Shown piece by piece: positions 9,442 through 18,386 of a DNA stretch of 64,000 nucleotides; position 1 is the first letter of the stretch, and every line of letters begins with the position of its first letter. The stretch is taken from the NCBI RefSeq assembly GCF_001442625.1, contig NZ_LMZQ01000001.1:1-64000 (forward strand), in the 5' to 3' direction. The stretch comes from Pedobacter ginsenosidimutans. Lineage in GTDB: Bacteria > Bacteroidota > Bacteroidia > Sphingobacteriales > Sphingobacteriaceae. The notes below the pieces were generated by a model that was not told the origin of the DNA, made no database searches, and was given only the letters and a program-made list of their open reading frames with translations. A program made the translations under genes and the position numbers.

Positions 9442-10653
9442 TTATCCTTTCATAATCGAATGGCCCATTTTATCTCTTTTGGTGGTTAAATAACGCTCGT
9501 TATGTACATTACTTGCAATTTCGATGGGGATGTTTTCCACCACTTCTAAGCCATAACCAATTAAACCAGCTCTTTTGGTTGGGTTATTACTCATTAAACG
9601 CATTTTAGTCACCCCTTCCGATCGCAGGATCTGCGCGCCTACACCATAATCGCGTTCGTCGCCTTTAAAGCCTAATTTAATATTCGCTTCTACCGTATCG
9701 AAACCGGCATCCTGTAAGTTGTACGAACGTAATTTATTAATCAGTCCGATACCCCTACCCTCCTGGTTCATGTATACCACTATACCTTTACCTTCTTTCT
9801 CGATCATTTCTAGTGCCTTGTGCAACTGCGGACCACAATCGCAACGGCAAGACCCAAAGATATCGCCCGTTACACAAGAGCTGTGTACACGTGCTAAAAT
9901 CGGTTCGTTGGCATTCCAATCGCCTTTAGAAATGGCTAAATGGGTGGCATTGTTATCTAACTGCGTATAAGCTGTCATTTTAAAATCACCCCAAGCGGTA
10001 GGTAAATCGATGCTCACCTCTTGTTTAATCAAACTATCTATGGTTAAACGGTAAGCGATTAAATCTTCTATTGATATAATTTTTAACTGGTGCTGTTCGG
10101 CAATTTTAAACAAATCAGGAAGTCTGGCCATTTCGCCATCTTCTTTTAAAATCTCTACCAATAAACCTGCAGGTTTCATGCCCGCTAAACGCGCCAAATC
10201 TACCGCAGCCTCTGTATGACCAGCACGACGGATTACGCCACCATCTTTGGCAATTAAAGGAAAAATATGTCCTGGTCTGCCCAGCTCTTCTGGGTTGGTT
10301 TTAGGATTAACCAGGGCCAGCATGGTTTTAGAGCGGTCGCTTGCTGAGATCCCTGTGGTACAACCGTGTCCAACCAGATCTACGGAAACCGTAAAATTAG
10401 TTTCGTAAGCGGCTGTATTTTTACCCACCATCAGGTTCAGGTTTAACTCTTTACAACGTTCTTCTGTTAAGGGCGCACAGATTAAACCACGGCCGTAAGT
10501 AGCCATAAAATTGATGATCTCTGGCGTTGCATTTTCGGCTGCCGTTAAAAAATCACCTTCGTTCTCTCTATTCTCGTCATCTACAACAATAATCACTTTA
10601 CCAGCTTTTATATCTGCGATGGCCTCTTCTATTGTGTTTAATTTTGTTTGCAT
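9442..10653 (-). CDS. ribBA: bifunctional 3,4-dihydroxy-2-butanone-4-phosphate synthase / GTP cyclohydrolase II
   Basis: Riboflavin pathway fusion. The N-terminal RibB half (about 1-205) shows [13 protein letters not shown] and the GHTEAAVDL motif and makes the four-carbon unit from ribulose 5-phosphate. The C-terminal RibA half shows the zinc-binding [10 protein letters not shown] and NQEGRGIGL motifs and opens GTP. The preferred start is ATG 10653 ([11 protein letters not shown]), which is the usual family N-terminus; an ATG at 10674 would add seven residues. Both halves look catalytically intact. It is a single gene with its own terminator, and I saw no FMN riboswitch upstream. Confidence 0.93.
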   Translation of the reverse strand: MQTKLNTIEEAIADIKAGKVIIVVDDENRENEGDFLTAAENATPEIINFMATYGRGLICAPLTEERCKELNLNLMVGKNTAAYETNFTVSVDLVGHGCTTGISASDRSKTMLALVNPKTNPEELGRPGHIFPLIAKDGGVIRRAGHTEAAVDLARLAGMKPAGLLVEILKEDGEMARLPDLFKIAEQHQLKIISIEDLIAYRLTIDSLIKQEVSIDLPTAWGDFKMTAYTQLDNNATHLAISKGDWNANEPILARVHSSCVTGDIFGSCRCDCGPQLHKALEMIEKEGKGIVVYMNQEGRGIGLINKLRSYNLQDAGFDTVEANIKLGFKGDERDYGVGAQILRSEGVTKMRLMSNNPTKRAGLIGYGLEVVENIPIEIASNVHNERYLTTKRDKMGHSIMKG

Positions 10654-10792
10654 TTTATAAACATTATGGGGCAAATGTTGTGTAAAGCGTGTTAAAATCA
10701 GTTTTTACCACAAACAATAACCCGTACAAATGTACAACCTTATTGAGCAATATTTGGATTAAAATATCATCTGTAAGTAAAGGAAAAGGCGC

Positions 10793-12217
10793 CTATTTTT
10801 TCTTCTTTTTAAACAGCTGAACGAAGAGCTGTTTGTAGTAATTTACATCAAACAAGGCCGAGTCTACTGTAGCTTTATAGGTTAAAAAGGCTGCCAGAGG
10901 CGATAAAACAATTACGGCAATCCACATTCCGAATATTGGGTTTAAATTACCTTCGCGTGCCGATTTTTCGGCCACCGTGGTAATAATGTGGTACACCAGG
11001 AAGAAACAAATGGCTACCACCACAGGTAAACCCATGCCCCCTTTTCTAATAATGGCACCCAATGGTGCACCTATGAAAAACAAGAGGATACAGGATGCAG
11101 CCAGGGTAAATTTACGCTGGTATTCTACTGTGGTAAAAATAATCTCGCCGGTTAAATCGGTTTGGCGCGGGCCCCAGTTGGGTACGTGCTGCATAATATT
11201 TGCCACCGTATTGTTTGCATTATCGAGGGCCAGTTTCCGCGATCCGTTCGGGATACTCTTCAGTATTACATCATCAATCTCTTTCGGTGCGGCTTTTACT
11301 TTGGTATAACCTTTAGTTACATTAAACTGCTTAAAGTTGCTGGTGAGGTTGGCAATGGTCTGCATTTTCATGGTATCCAATTGCTTGGTCAGCGAGTCGC
11401 GCTTTTTAACAATCCCTTTCAGGTTTAACATGGGCGTACTGTTTCCAAAAGCATTCGGATCGGTGGTATTGCCATCAAAAGACGACATATCGAAACGCGG
11501 TGAGGTCTCTTTAAAACGGTTCCGAGTAAAAATCTGCCGTGGGTTGTACATCCCGTTTTTCGAAGACTGCTCTTCGTACTGTATACCATTTTTAAGGTAA
11601 AGCACCAAATATTTACCATCGGCAGTTTTATTCATTTTACCCTCTCTGGCCAGAATTACTTTCGGAATCCCGTTATTTTCGCGGTGATCGTAAATCATGA
11701 TATTGTGCAGCGTGCCGTCTTCCTCTTTCGAATCGACACGGATGGCATAACCCGGAATGGCATTATTAAAAACCCCTGGTTTGATTAAAAATGAAAGTTT
11801 TTTGTTCCTGACATCGTACAGTAGTGAGCCAAATTTGAGGTTGGCCTTAGGCAGCATGTAGTTGGCAAAAAAGAAGGAGGCTATGGTGAGCATCAAAATC
11901 ACCACAAACAGGGGGCGCATGGCTTTCTGTAAAGAAATCCCCGCCGATTTAATGGCCACCAGCTCATAATTTTCGCCCAGTGTACCAAAAGTCATGATGG
12001 ATGAAAGCAGTACCGATAGTGGCAGCGCCATCGATACGTTGGCGGCCGAGGCATAATACATCAGCTCCAGAATGGTGTACCATTCGAAACCTTTTCCAAT
12101 TAAATCATCAATCCATTTAAACAGAAAAAACATCAATAGAATAAACATCATAACAAAAAATGTTGCTATGAATGGCTTCACAAATGCTTTTATTAATAGA
12201 AGATGTATTTTTTTCAC
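10793..12217 (-). CDS. YjgP/YjgQ family permease (LptF/LptG-like)
   Basis: 474 residues. Three transmembrane segments at the N-terminus, a large periplasmic beta-jellyroll-like domain (about residues 110-360) and three segments near the C-terminus is the layout of the LptF/LptG permeases, which with LptB extract lipopolysaccharide from the inner membrane. Bacteroidota usually encode one or two of these far apart from lptB; this copy is separate as well. The C-terminus ends in a run of lysines. I cannot tell LptF from LptG. Confidence 0.85.
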   Translation of the reverse strand: MKKIHLLLIKAFVKPFIATFFVMMFILLMFFLFKWIDDLIGKGFEWYTILELMYYASAANVSMALPLSVLLSSIMTFGTLGENYELVAIKSAGISLQKAMRPLFVVILMLTIASFFFANYMLPKANLKFGSLLYDVRNKKLSFLIKPGVFNNAIPGYAIRVDSKEEDGTLHNIMIYDHRENNGIPKVILAREGKMNKTADGKYLVLYLKNGIQYEEQSSKNGMYNPRQIFTRNRFKETSPRFDMSSFDGNTTDPNAFGNSTPMLNLKGIVKKRDSLTKQLDTMKMQTIANLTSNFKQFNVTKGYTKVKAAPKEIDDVILKSIPNGSRKLALDNANNTVANIMQHVPNWGPRQTDLTGEIIFTTVEYQRKFTLAASCILLFFIGAPLGAIIRKGGMGLPVVVAICFFLVYHIITTVAEKSAREGNLNPIFGMWIAVIVLSPLAAFLTYKATVDSALFDVNYYKQLFVQLFKKKKK

Positions 12218-12247
12218 CTTACAAAGGTAAACAATACGAAGATAATA

Positions 12248-12628
12248 TTACGCACCCAATACGCTAATCAGGTAATCGATCTGGTTATCCCAGATTAATT
12301 TTTTCTCTGCAAGAAGCTCATCGGTCGTAAAATCAGTAATCGAGAGGGCAACATCATTGGTTAGTTCGTCCTGTACAATTTCCATCTCAAAGTAACATTG
12401 AGGTTCATCATCCAGCCACTTAAATTTAACCAGCTTATTTTCTTTAATGGAAACCAGTTTTGCTTTTTGCTGCTCATCATCCCAGGTAAAAGTATATACC
12501 TGATCACGGAAATTTACATCGTCCGCAAACCATTGCGATAAGCCGTTTGGCTCACTTATAAAACTATACAATATTCTTGGTGACGATCTAACTTCGTACT
12601 CTAGTGTAAATTTTTTCTTTTCTGCCAT
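12248..12628 (-). CDS. START-like / AHSA1-type (SRPBCC fold) protein
   Basis: 126 residues with the pattern of a short SRPBCC domain: an N-terminal strand FTLEYEVRSSPRILY, then EPNGLSQWFADDV, a central KFKWLD segment and a C-terminal amphipathic helix. Such domains bind hydrophobic ligands or act as chaperone cofactors; the specific role is unknown. It lies 30 bases upstream of the LptF/G-like gene on the same strand and probably shares its transcript. Confidence 0.7.
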   Translation of the reverse strand: MAEKKKFTLEYEVRSSPRILYSFISEPNGLSQWFADDVNFRDQVYTFTWDDEQQKAKLVSIKENKLVKFKWLDDEPQCYFEMEIVQDELTNDVALSITDFTTDELLAEKKLIWDNQIDYLISVLGA

Positions 12629-13123
12629 GTTAGTACACTACCAGGATAATTTCCGGACTATTTTTTAATATTATTTTTCTAAAGAAAGGTAATTTATTCT
12701 ATATCTGCAACAATATAATTTTTATTGGTTCCAGGTGCATCAGTTCATTGGTCATTAGTTCATTAGTCAATGGTCATTCGCCTCGTTAGTTCATGCCAGA
12801 GGGCTATTTTGATGATGAACACAGGGTGGTATTTGATTAATCGGCTCCTAATTTCTGCTCAACATCTGCAATACTAACCAATAAAAAATCTGATGTTTAT
12901 ATAAACCTTATATGATTAAGAAAAAGATGCCGCGTAGCTGACCACTTTGTGGGGAGTAAAGAATACCACTAAATCTGTTATAAAAAGCGGGCGTCCACCT
13001 CTTTCACCATATAAGGAATTTTAGTCCATTTAAGTTTTCGATTGAACTGATATGAACCTTATATGTCTCATGTGGTTAAGAAAGGCGGGTAATTGTTGAA
13101 ATTATTTCAGTATAGGAGGCAAA

Positions 13124-13288
13124 ATGTTGTTTACTTTTCTCTACCCCCTTGTTTACCTTTCTCTACCTATTCTTTACCCTTTGTTTACCTTTTCTTTACC
13201 CTTTCTGTACACCAAGTTAACCCCAGGGTTACCCCACGGTTACCTTTTCTTTACCCTGGCGTTACCTAATTTATTACCTAAAAGGTAA
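13124..13288 (+). CDS. doubtful 54-residue hydrophobic ORF inside the 11-bp array
   Basis: An ATG at 13124 is preceded by AGGAGG at ideal spacing, and the frame stays open through the whole repeat array. The peptide shows an 11-residue period (LYPLVYLSLPI, LYPLFTFSLPF and so on), which follows automatically from an 11-bp DNA repeat. Shine-Dalgarno sites are little used in Bacteroidota, so this is weak evidence for translation. Confidence 0.2.
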   Translation: MLFTFLYPLVYLSLPILYPLFTFSLPFLYTKLTPGLPHGYLFFTLALPNLLPKR

Positions 13289-13291
13289 AGG
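13130..13291. repeat. 11-bp phased array of TTTACC units
   Basis: TACC-type cores occur at 13132, 13142, 13154, 13164, 13175, 13186, 13197, 13208, 13219, 13230, 13241, 13252, 13263 and 13275. Nine consecutive intervals, from 13164 to 13263, are exactly 11 bases. The unit is close to TTTACCCTTTC, with G-TTACC variants on the right. The array closes with an inverted copy (TTACCT-aaa-AGGTAA). The minus strand is purine-rich. Confidence 0.85.
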
Positions 13292-13638
13292 ATTTGCGAA
13301 TATCAGCTACGGCAAAAGTTACCTTGGGGATGACTTGGTAGCACCAGGGGGTAATCAATCTTTGAAACCATTAATTTTATGAGCACAAATGGTCAGCTGA
13401 AATATCCCTCGCACATAGCGTAAGCAATAGACTTGATCATATACTAAGACCAGGAATGCAGTTAATTCTGCGGTATCCGCCGAAATGCTGCGCTTTGTTG
13501 TGTTATTAATTTCTAAAAACAGGCTCCCCTAAAGGACTAAAATGACGATTACAGCCTCTTAAAAACAATCAAATTTACTGAGCAATAAGGCTTTAAAGTA
13601 TTTTTCACATTTCTTTTTAATAGAATGTATATTTATTC

Positions 13639-13646
13639 TATATTTG
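13639..13646 (+). promoter_or_regulatory. Bacteroidetes -7 element for tRNA-Met
   Basis: TATATTTG matches TAnnTTTG and lies 56 bases before the tRNA. A related stretch TTATTCTATATCTGCAAC occurs near 12700 without a gene after it. Confidence 0.4.
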
Positions 13647-13701
13647 CAACTCTTAAAAATAACCACATCGATATTTACGTTATGTAGTAAATATTAAGCC
13701 C

Positions 13702-13775
13702 GGCGGGGTAGCTCAGATGGTTAGAGCGCAGGATTCATAACCCTGAGGTCGGCAGTTCGATCCTGCTCCCCGCTA
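13702..13775 (+). tRNA. tRNA-Met (CAT)
   Basis: A full cloverleaf can be drawn: acceptor GGCGGGG with CCCCGCT (G-U at the end), D arm GCTC/GAGC, anticodon loop TTCATAA (anticodon 13736-13738), T arm with TTCGATC. CCA is not encoded (CCG follows). The anticodon stem lacks the three G-C pairs of initiator tRNA, so elongator tRNA-Met is more likely; tRNA-Ile2 (CAU modified) cannot be excluded. Its 3' half is overlapped by the recombinase gene. Confidence 0.93.
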
Positions 13776-15357
13776 CCGAATCGGCGAAAGAGGCATAATT
13801 CAGATCTAATTCTGGTATGCCTCTTTCTTTTTTAAGCGTAATCTGCTGAAAATGAGCAATATAGAAAAAGACTAAATTTATATCGGTGGTTCGAACTTTA
13901 TCATTTTTCTTATCATAACTCATACCACTAGGGAACAGTAATACTTGCAGTTGCTGCTTAGTATGGTAATCACCAGAAACCCACTTTAAGGGTAGCTGAG
14001 TGGCATATTCTATTGCCAACTTAACACACTTTACAAGGTTCGAACTTTTATTTGAAAGGATCAGCAAATTCCGCTCAATTTCCTTCTTCTCCTCCGAATA
14101 TCTGTCATGATATTTTTTATAAAGTTCCTGACTAAGATCTTCCTCAATATACCTTTCTTCTAACCGTTCAACTTTCCGTTTCAGTTCCCTATGACTATTT
14201 TCCAACTCTAAAAGGTCCGATTTTTTATTTTCGGTCAGCTGGTTAAATGTTGCCGCAACTTGCTCAACCAATAATTCGATATACTCTTTGGCAACATCAA
14301 TTTTGAAGAATTCAAGGATGTCTGCAAATCTTGAATTAAGAGAATCTGCGTTCTTGTTATTACAACAAGCTTTGGTTTTGCATTTGTAATAATAGATATT
14401 CTTCTTCCTATTAAGATAGCCGCTTAAGGGCTTTTCACATTCAGCACAATACATAAAGCGTTTTAAGGGAATATGCACATTCTCTTCATTGAGTGAAAAT
14501 CCATGAGGAACCTTATCAAGTATGCCATTTACTTTAAGGAAAAGCTCCCGACTGACTAATTTTTCATGATTACCTGCAACAACCTGACCCTCTAACATAT
14601 TATGCACCATCAGACCACAATAAAAGGGATTTCTAAAAATCTCAGATATACGCTGATGAATCAACCTCAGTCCTCTCTGAGCCAACCTATCCCGAATCAC
14701 CTCATTTGAAACATTCTCATACGCCTTCCATTCAAAAGCCTGGCGAAGGAGCCTTCCCTTAGCATTTATAACAATCTGCCGTTTGTTTTTAGAACGGTCG
14801 ATTTCGAATCCTAATGGGGGGCTGGTCGGCCAGTCGCCACGCAATAACATCTCCTTTATTCCAGCGCTACATTTCTGTTTTCTCAGCTGATTATCAAACT
14901 CCCCAAAGAGGAATAGTAATTTTTGCTGCATCTGTCCTGAAGCGCTTGAGGTATCAATAGGTTGTGTTACAGAAATTATTTCGATCCCTAAACGCCTAAG
15001 CTCTCCACTAAGCCAGATTGAGTTATCATTTCTTGAAAATCTTTCTAGGCTATACACTAATATAGAAGATATTTTTCCTTTGAATTTTTTCACAAAAGAA
15101 AGCATCGCAGTAAATTGCTTTCTCTCATCATTTTCAGCACTCTCATATGTTCCGCCAAATTGAGCGGCAATATTATATCCGAATTTTTCTGCATATAACA
15201 TACAGGCTTTTAACTGGGTTCCTAAGCTCAAATTATCAGCCTGCTCTTTACTGCTAACCCGAGTATAGATAACACATTCAAGGCTTTTAGAAACACTCTT
15301 ACTTTTTTTGCCTTTTGCAAATGAATCGAAAAAAAAGATATCTGACATAAATAACAC
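13735..15357 (-). CDS. large serine recombinase (element integrase)
   Basis: 540 residues. The resolvase domain has YTRVSSKEQ with catalytic Ser35 and downstream YSLERFSRN; then a Recombinase domain (about 190-290), a zinc ribbon (CAEC...CKTKACC, about 315-345), a coiled coil (about 370-430) and a tail. The last residues, SRIELPTSGL, are read from the antisense strand of tRNA-Met, and the TGA stop overlaps the anticodon. This is the mark of an element inserted into the tRNA 3' part whose integrase C-terminus is completed by host DNA. Either Met1 or Met4 could be the start. It probably catalyses integration and excision. Confidence 0.93.
   Translation of the reverse strand: MLFMSDIFFFDSFAKGKKSKSVSKSLECVIYTRVSSKEQADNLSLGTQLKACMLYAEKFGYNIAAQFGGTYESAENDERKQFTAMLSFVKKFKGKISSILVYSLERFSRNDNSIWLSGELRRLGIEIISVTQPIDTSSASGQMQQKLLFLFGEFDNQLRKQKCSAGIKEMLLRGDWPTSPPLGFEIDRSKNKRQIVINAKGRLLRQAFEWKAYENVSNEVIRDRLAQRGLRLIHQRISEIFRNPFYCGLMVHNMLEGQVVAGNHEKLVSRELFLKVNGILDKVPHGFSLNEENVHIPLKRFMYCAECEKPLSGYLNRKKNIYYYKCKTKACCNNKNADSLNSRFADILEFFKIDVAKEYIELLVEQVAATFNQLTENKKSDLLELENSHRELKRKVERLEERYIEEDLSQELYKKYHDRYSEEKKEIERNLLILSNKSSNLVKCVKLAIEYATQLPLKWVSGDYHTKQQLQVLLFPSGMSYDKKNDKVRTTDINLVFFYIAHFQQITLKKERGIPELDLNYASFADSVAGSRIELPTSGL
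13738..13778. other. probable left attachment region (attL) in the tRNA-Met 3' half
   Basis: The element's own recombinase gene runs straight into the tRNA, so the crossover lies in or next to this segment. The exact core cannot be read because the right-hand copy is not in the window. Confidence 0.5.
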
Positions 15358-15411
15358 ACTTTTGATTACATTATAAGATACTTATAATCAACAATTTTAT
15401 CAAGTTTTCTG

Positions 15412-15588
15412 TTACTTTTTTTCACTTGCATTAAAAATAATTATAGACATTTTTTTTATGTTAAGGATCACATCCTGCGCCTGTTCCTTGGTTAAATGTG
15501 AAAACATTTGCTTTGATAGCACCTCTTCTATTGTTAAGTCATGCTGGCGCACTATAGTTTCTGCATTTAATTCAAATTCTATATCCAT
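15412..15588 (-). CDS. small protein upstream of the recombinase
   Basis: 58 residues, starting MDIEFELNAETI and containing HLTKEQAQDVILNIKK. It has ATG and TAA in good order, sits 54 bases before the recombinase start on the same strand, and fills a gap that otherwise has no gene. It could be an excision helper or regulator by position only; no family is recognised. Confidence 0.5.
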   Translation of the reverse strand: MDIEFELNAETIVRQHDLTIEEVLSKQMFSHLTKEQAQDVILNIKKMSIIIFNASEKK

Positions 15589-15908
15589 GATGCTTATTTA
15601 GCGTAACGATAGTTAAGAAAGGCATTTTGAGGAATATAAAGATTGGTAGATGCGAGAGAACTGTTCATCTTGCCGACGATTCAGCGATCGCTCGGAATGT
15701 CTGGCGCACAGCAAGATACTCTGGACGCGAGATGCATCCAGAGCTTTGTCGGCACCCAAAGTGCTCACATTCTTGCTGTGTGTTATTTTAAAAATTTGGC
15801 AAAGCTGACTTCAGTAGACCCACCTCTACTTTTGCTACCAATTCTCTTGCGTGGACATGGTCTATTCTCTTTACTAATTCCCTTATTTTTTCTTTTGCCG
15901 CTAAAAAT
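15589..15908. other. structured, GC-richer non-coding region between recombinase and transfer operons
   Basis: Dyads: CACAGCAAGA (about 15707) with TCTTGCTGTG (about 15771-15780), CTCTGGA with TCCAGAG inside it, GCCGAC (15672) with GTCGGC (15748), and the palindrome AGCGATCGCT (15683-15692). Open frames cross it on both strands, so coding cannot be decided; neither is convincing. It follows the end of the long leftward operon and may be a terminator/RNA or a recombination site. Confidence 0.5.
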
Positions 15909-16772
15909 TTATCGACCAATTTCCCCGTTCTGAGATATATCATTATCATGCTGGTTTTCCCAGGGGAAGCGCTCTTCGGTATTGGAAGCCGTAATTTCGC
16001 TTTTTTTGGATTCTGTTTGCCCGGCGGAAGTCTCATTACTTTTTTCCTTTTCTGCTTTAGGGAAAATCTCATCCTGACGGATTGCCACCATATTTTTATC
16101 GTAAACATCAAGCCCCTTGTACTGTGGATTAGCAGTTATAAATACGGCAACCGATTTTTTGCCCACCAACATATCAGCCTGTGCCATGTTACCACTTCTA
16201 AGCATTTTCATCATGCCTTCTTTTCCAAGTTCAGTCAGGCCCTTGAAAGGATATTTATCAATAGCATCCGATAAATCAAATTTAAATTCGGGATAAAACT
16301 TTTTTAGCGGATGGTTTCCGTAGGCATCTTGAACATCCAGGTTCAGCTTAAACCAAACCTTTTTCTTTTCAGATGCTTCACCATTTTCGCTCTTTGAATA
16401 GACATCACGTTCTAATGAGTTCCCAGATAATAACTTATAAGCCTGCAGTGCAGTGATTCGGTTATCTCGCTCCAGATCAAATACCTGCTTGATTGGTAAT
16501 GCACTTCCTGCTTTAAGCAAGGTCACTTCATAATCGTTTAGGAAGTACATATCGCTTTGATTGGATCTGTTGAAATTCAACATAACCCGCATTTGATCAC
16601 TACCAACTGCGGGACTTTTTTTTGCCTGCGCAGAAGTGTAACTTTGGTTCACACCAAGGGTAAAGGCAGGAATTTCCCTGGATATCGCTGACTCTAGAAC
16701 ATCGTTTAATTTCGTTCCAAAGCCGAGATAATCCAGGCTCTTTTTAAGGTATTCTAAATTTTGCTCATTCAT
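15909..16772 (-). CDS. conjugative-element protein, DUF3945-like
   Basis: 287 residues. The N-terminal pattern LKKSLDYLGFG..L...L with a following F.L segment and the later KRV-like LVGKKSVAVFITANPQYKGLDVYD segment resemble the DUF3945-type proteins carried by Bacteroidetes conjugative elements. The C-terminal 50 residues are polar and low-complexity. The function is not known. It is the last gene of the long leftward transfer operon. Confidence 0.55.
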   Translation of the reverse strand: MNEQNLEYLKKSLDYLGFGTKLNDVLESAISREIPAFTLGVNQSYTSAQAKKSPAVGSDQMRVMLNFNRSNQSDMYFLNDYEVTLLKAGSALPIKQVFDLERDNRITALQAYKLLSGNSLERDVYSKSENGEASEKKKVWFKLNLDVQDAYGNHPLKKFYPEFKFDLSDAIDKYPFKGLTELGKEGMMKMLRSGNMAQADMLVGKKSVAVFITANPQYKGLDVYDKNMVAIRQDEIFPKAEKEKSNETSAGQTESKKSEITASNTEERFPWENQHDNDISQNGEIGR

Positions 16773-16799
16773 AAATAATAAGATAATTGTTGTTAAAAA

Positions 16800-17117
16800 T
16801 TAAAACAGGCTGAGCTGTTGCTCCGGCTCTGGAGGTTCGTAGCCATTTTCTCTAGCCAAATGCTCTCCAATCGCGGTGCATAGCTCTTCGATAGAAGTGT
16901 ATTCGCAGTATTTTAAAGAGGACGAGAAAAGAAAATGGGACTTATAGCCAGTTGAAGAGATGATCTTTGAATCTGAACGGAACTCAAAATGTACAGCCAG
17001 AGGTTCCTTTCCGTCTGAGCTGATCGAAGGCCAATGATAGCAATAATCTACATTTACCTCAAAACCGAATACACGCACATTGACATTCAGATTTTCCTTA
17101 AAAATTTCAGGAATCAT
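16800..17117 (-). CDS. hypothetical conjugative-element protein
   Basis: 105 residues, no family recognised. It is mostly beta-predicted, with VNVRVFGFEVNVDYCYHW at the start and a C-terminal PEPEQQLSLF. That ending resembles the QLSLF/QxSLF sliding-clamp binding peptide, a possible clue that it works with replication proteins, which is inference only. Same strand and close spacing as its neighbours. Confidence 0.55.
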   Translation of the reverse strand: MIPEIFKENLNVNVRVFGFEVNVDYCYHWPSISSDGKEPLAVHFEFRSDSKIISSTGYKSHFLFSSSLKYCEYTSIEELCTAIGEHLARENGYEPPEPEQQLSLF

Positions 17118-17133
17118 GGGTTTGAAAACTTGG

Positions 17134-17577
17134 TTAAATGAAAATGGTTAGGTTAGTCCTCAACCCAGAAATTCTGCAGAACCTACTTAAAGAGAACATT
17201 TCCTCGGGACATGAAAAAGCTTTAGACCTATAACGAAAATGAATACGGTTAGATAATAACAAAAACTGAGCATCGGTATTTTTTAGCCAGAGGGATATCC
17301 GGCATGCCAACACACGTGCCGGAAGATCCCTACCGAATGCAGTTCTAAATCTTGCGCTATAAAAAAAGCTGGCAATAGCTGACATGGTTTCCATATTAGG
17401 ACGGAAGCCAACCAGTACAATGGCAATAGCCTTATTCATAGATTTTTTCTTGTCAATTAGTTTAACTGGCACATCCCTTTCTTCATAGAAAAGATATGCT
17501 AATCTGATGGTTATCTCCGGAAGACCCGCTGGAATATGGTATGAAAATCCATCAGCTTCTACGAACATACTTCCCAA
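17134..17577 (-). CDS. hypothetical protein
   Basis: 147 residues, no family recognised. It fits exactly between its neighbours (start directly after the stop of the upstream gene), which supports it. The composition of the second half (rich in Arg, Phe and Ser, no clear secondary-structure pattern) is odd, so the C-terminal part could be out of frame. Confidence 0.4.
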   Translation of the reverse strand: MGSMFVEADGFSYHIPAGLPEITIRLAYLFYEERDVPVKLIDKKKSMNKAIAIVLVGFRPNMETMSAIASFFYSARFRTAFGRDLPARVLACRISLWLKNTDAQFLLLSNRIHFRYRSKAFSCPEEMFSLSRFCRISGLRTNLTIFI

Positions 17578-18378
17578 TTACCTCAACGCCCCCAGACCTA
17601 GGGGGCTATGGTAATCATTTTTAAGATCATCAAGCTCAATTTGCAACCTGTCCTCAGCTTGTATTCCTTCGGATTTTCTCATTTCCAAAAATGCAGCTTC
17701 AAATGCGGGTGAGAAAGGCTGCTCTTGAACACTTGAGACTATCAGTGGCGCAAGCCCCTCTAAAAGAAATCTTGGAGACTGCCTATTATCAGACATCGCC
17801 AAGATCAGCGCTGAGCGGCTGGATACAATACCTTTGGGAAGCGAAGACATATACTGAAATTTAGTTCCATCACTAAGCTCAACAATTTTTCCGTGCGCAA
17901 AATCCTGACGCTGTTTTATATCAAGTTTTTCACCATTAACCTGAAAAGGGACTATTACCTTTAGTGGGTCGTAAGAAATAAATTCTTTTGTTTCGCCATC
18001 ATATTCAAATACAAGGGTTTGATCGGTTCGCGTTTCAGGGTTATTGACAATCTTAACAAGATTAGTCATTTCACCCGTCAATATTGGCCAAAGTTCTTCT
18101 TCGGTCATTCCCTTGGCCAATGTAATATCTTTATATATCGGATGGAGCATGATCTCATCTCCCCACCGCTCACTGTGATGAAGGGAAAGTTTCACATCAA
18201 GGCTTTCAATAGTGAAAGCCTCACCAATCAAGTTTTTAAGGTTGACCAGAGATGTACGTCTCCCTGCGAGAAGGGCTGTGATATCATCTGAGGATAGCAA
18301 ATGCTTGCCGTCCTTATATAGTCCGAGTCTGGAAAGCTCTGCCACTGGCAATGCTTCATCGATATTCAATTTTTCCAT
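17578..18378 (-). CDS. DUF4099/DUF3945-like conjugative-element protein
   Basis: 266 residues. It begins with ALPVAELSRLGLYKDG and LSSDDITALLAGRRTSLV, followed by LDVKLSLHHS and MLHPIYKD. This is the pattern of the DUF4099-type domains found in Bacteroidetes mobile elements, often fused to DUF3945 or topoisomerase proteins. A role in DNA processing during transfer is inferred from context. It starts 9 bases after the ArdC-like gene ends. Confidence 0.6.
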   Translation of the reverse strand: MEKLNIDEALPVAELSRLGLYKDGKHLLSSDDITALLAGRRTSLVNLKNLIGEAFTIESLDVKLSLHHSERWGDEIMLHPIYKDITLAKGMTEEELWPILTGEMTNLVKIVNNPETRTDQTLVFEYDGETKEFISYDPLKVIVPFQVNGEKLDIKQRQDFAHGKIVELSDGTKFQYMSSLPKGIVSSRSALILAMSDNRQSPRFLLEGLAPLIVSSVQEQPFSPAFEAAFLEMRKSEGIQAEDRLQIELDDLKNDYHSPLGLGALR

Positions 18379-18386
18379 AATACATT

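Larger units (their letters stand above)
12629..13701. other. intergenic region between START-like gene and tRNA-Met
   Basis: 1.07 kb with no recognised gene. It holds degenerate CATTAGT/CATTGGTC words (about 12735-12780), the 11-bp periodic array (13130-13291) and a likely tRNA promoter. Confidence 0.6.

Noticed and set aside
13130..13291. the array as a CRISPR or coding repeat
   Set aside because: Units are 11 bases without spacers, and no cas genes are near.
13414..13427. CATAGCGTAAGCAA, which recurs with one mismatch at 59536-59549, as an attachment core
   Set aside because: Only 14 bases, no flanking similarity, and the left copy lies outside the element.
15643..15933. open frame on the plus strand across the structured island
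   Set aside because: It overlaps the end of the 15909-16772 gene, has no family pattern, and another equally open frame exists on the opposite strand.
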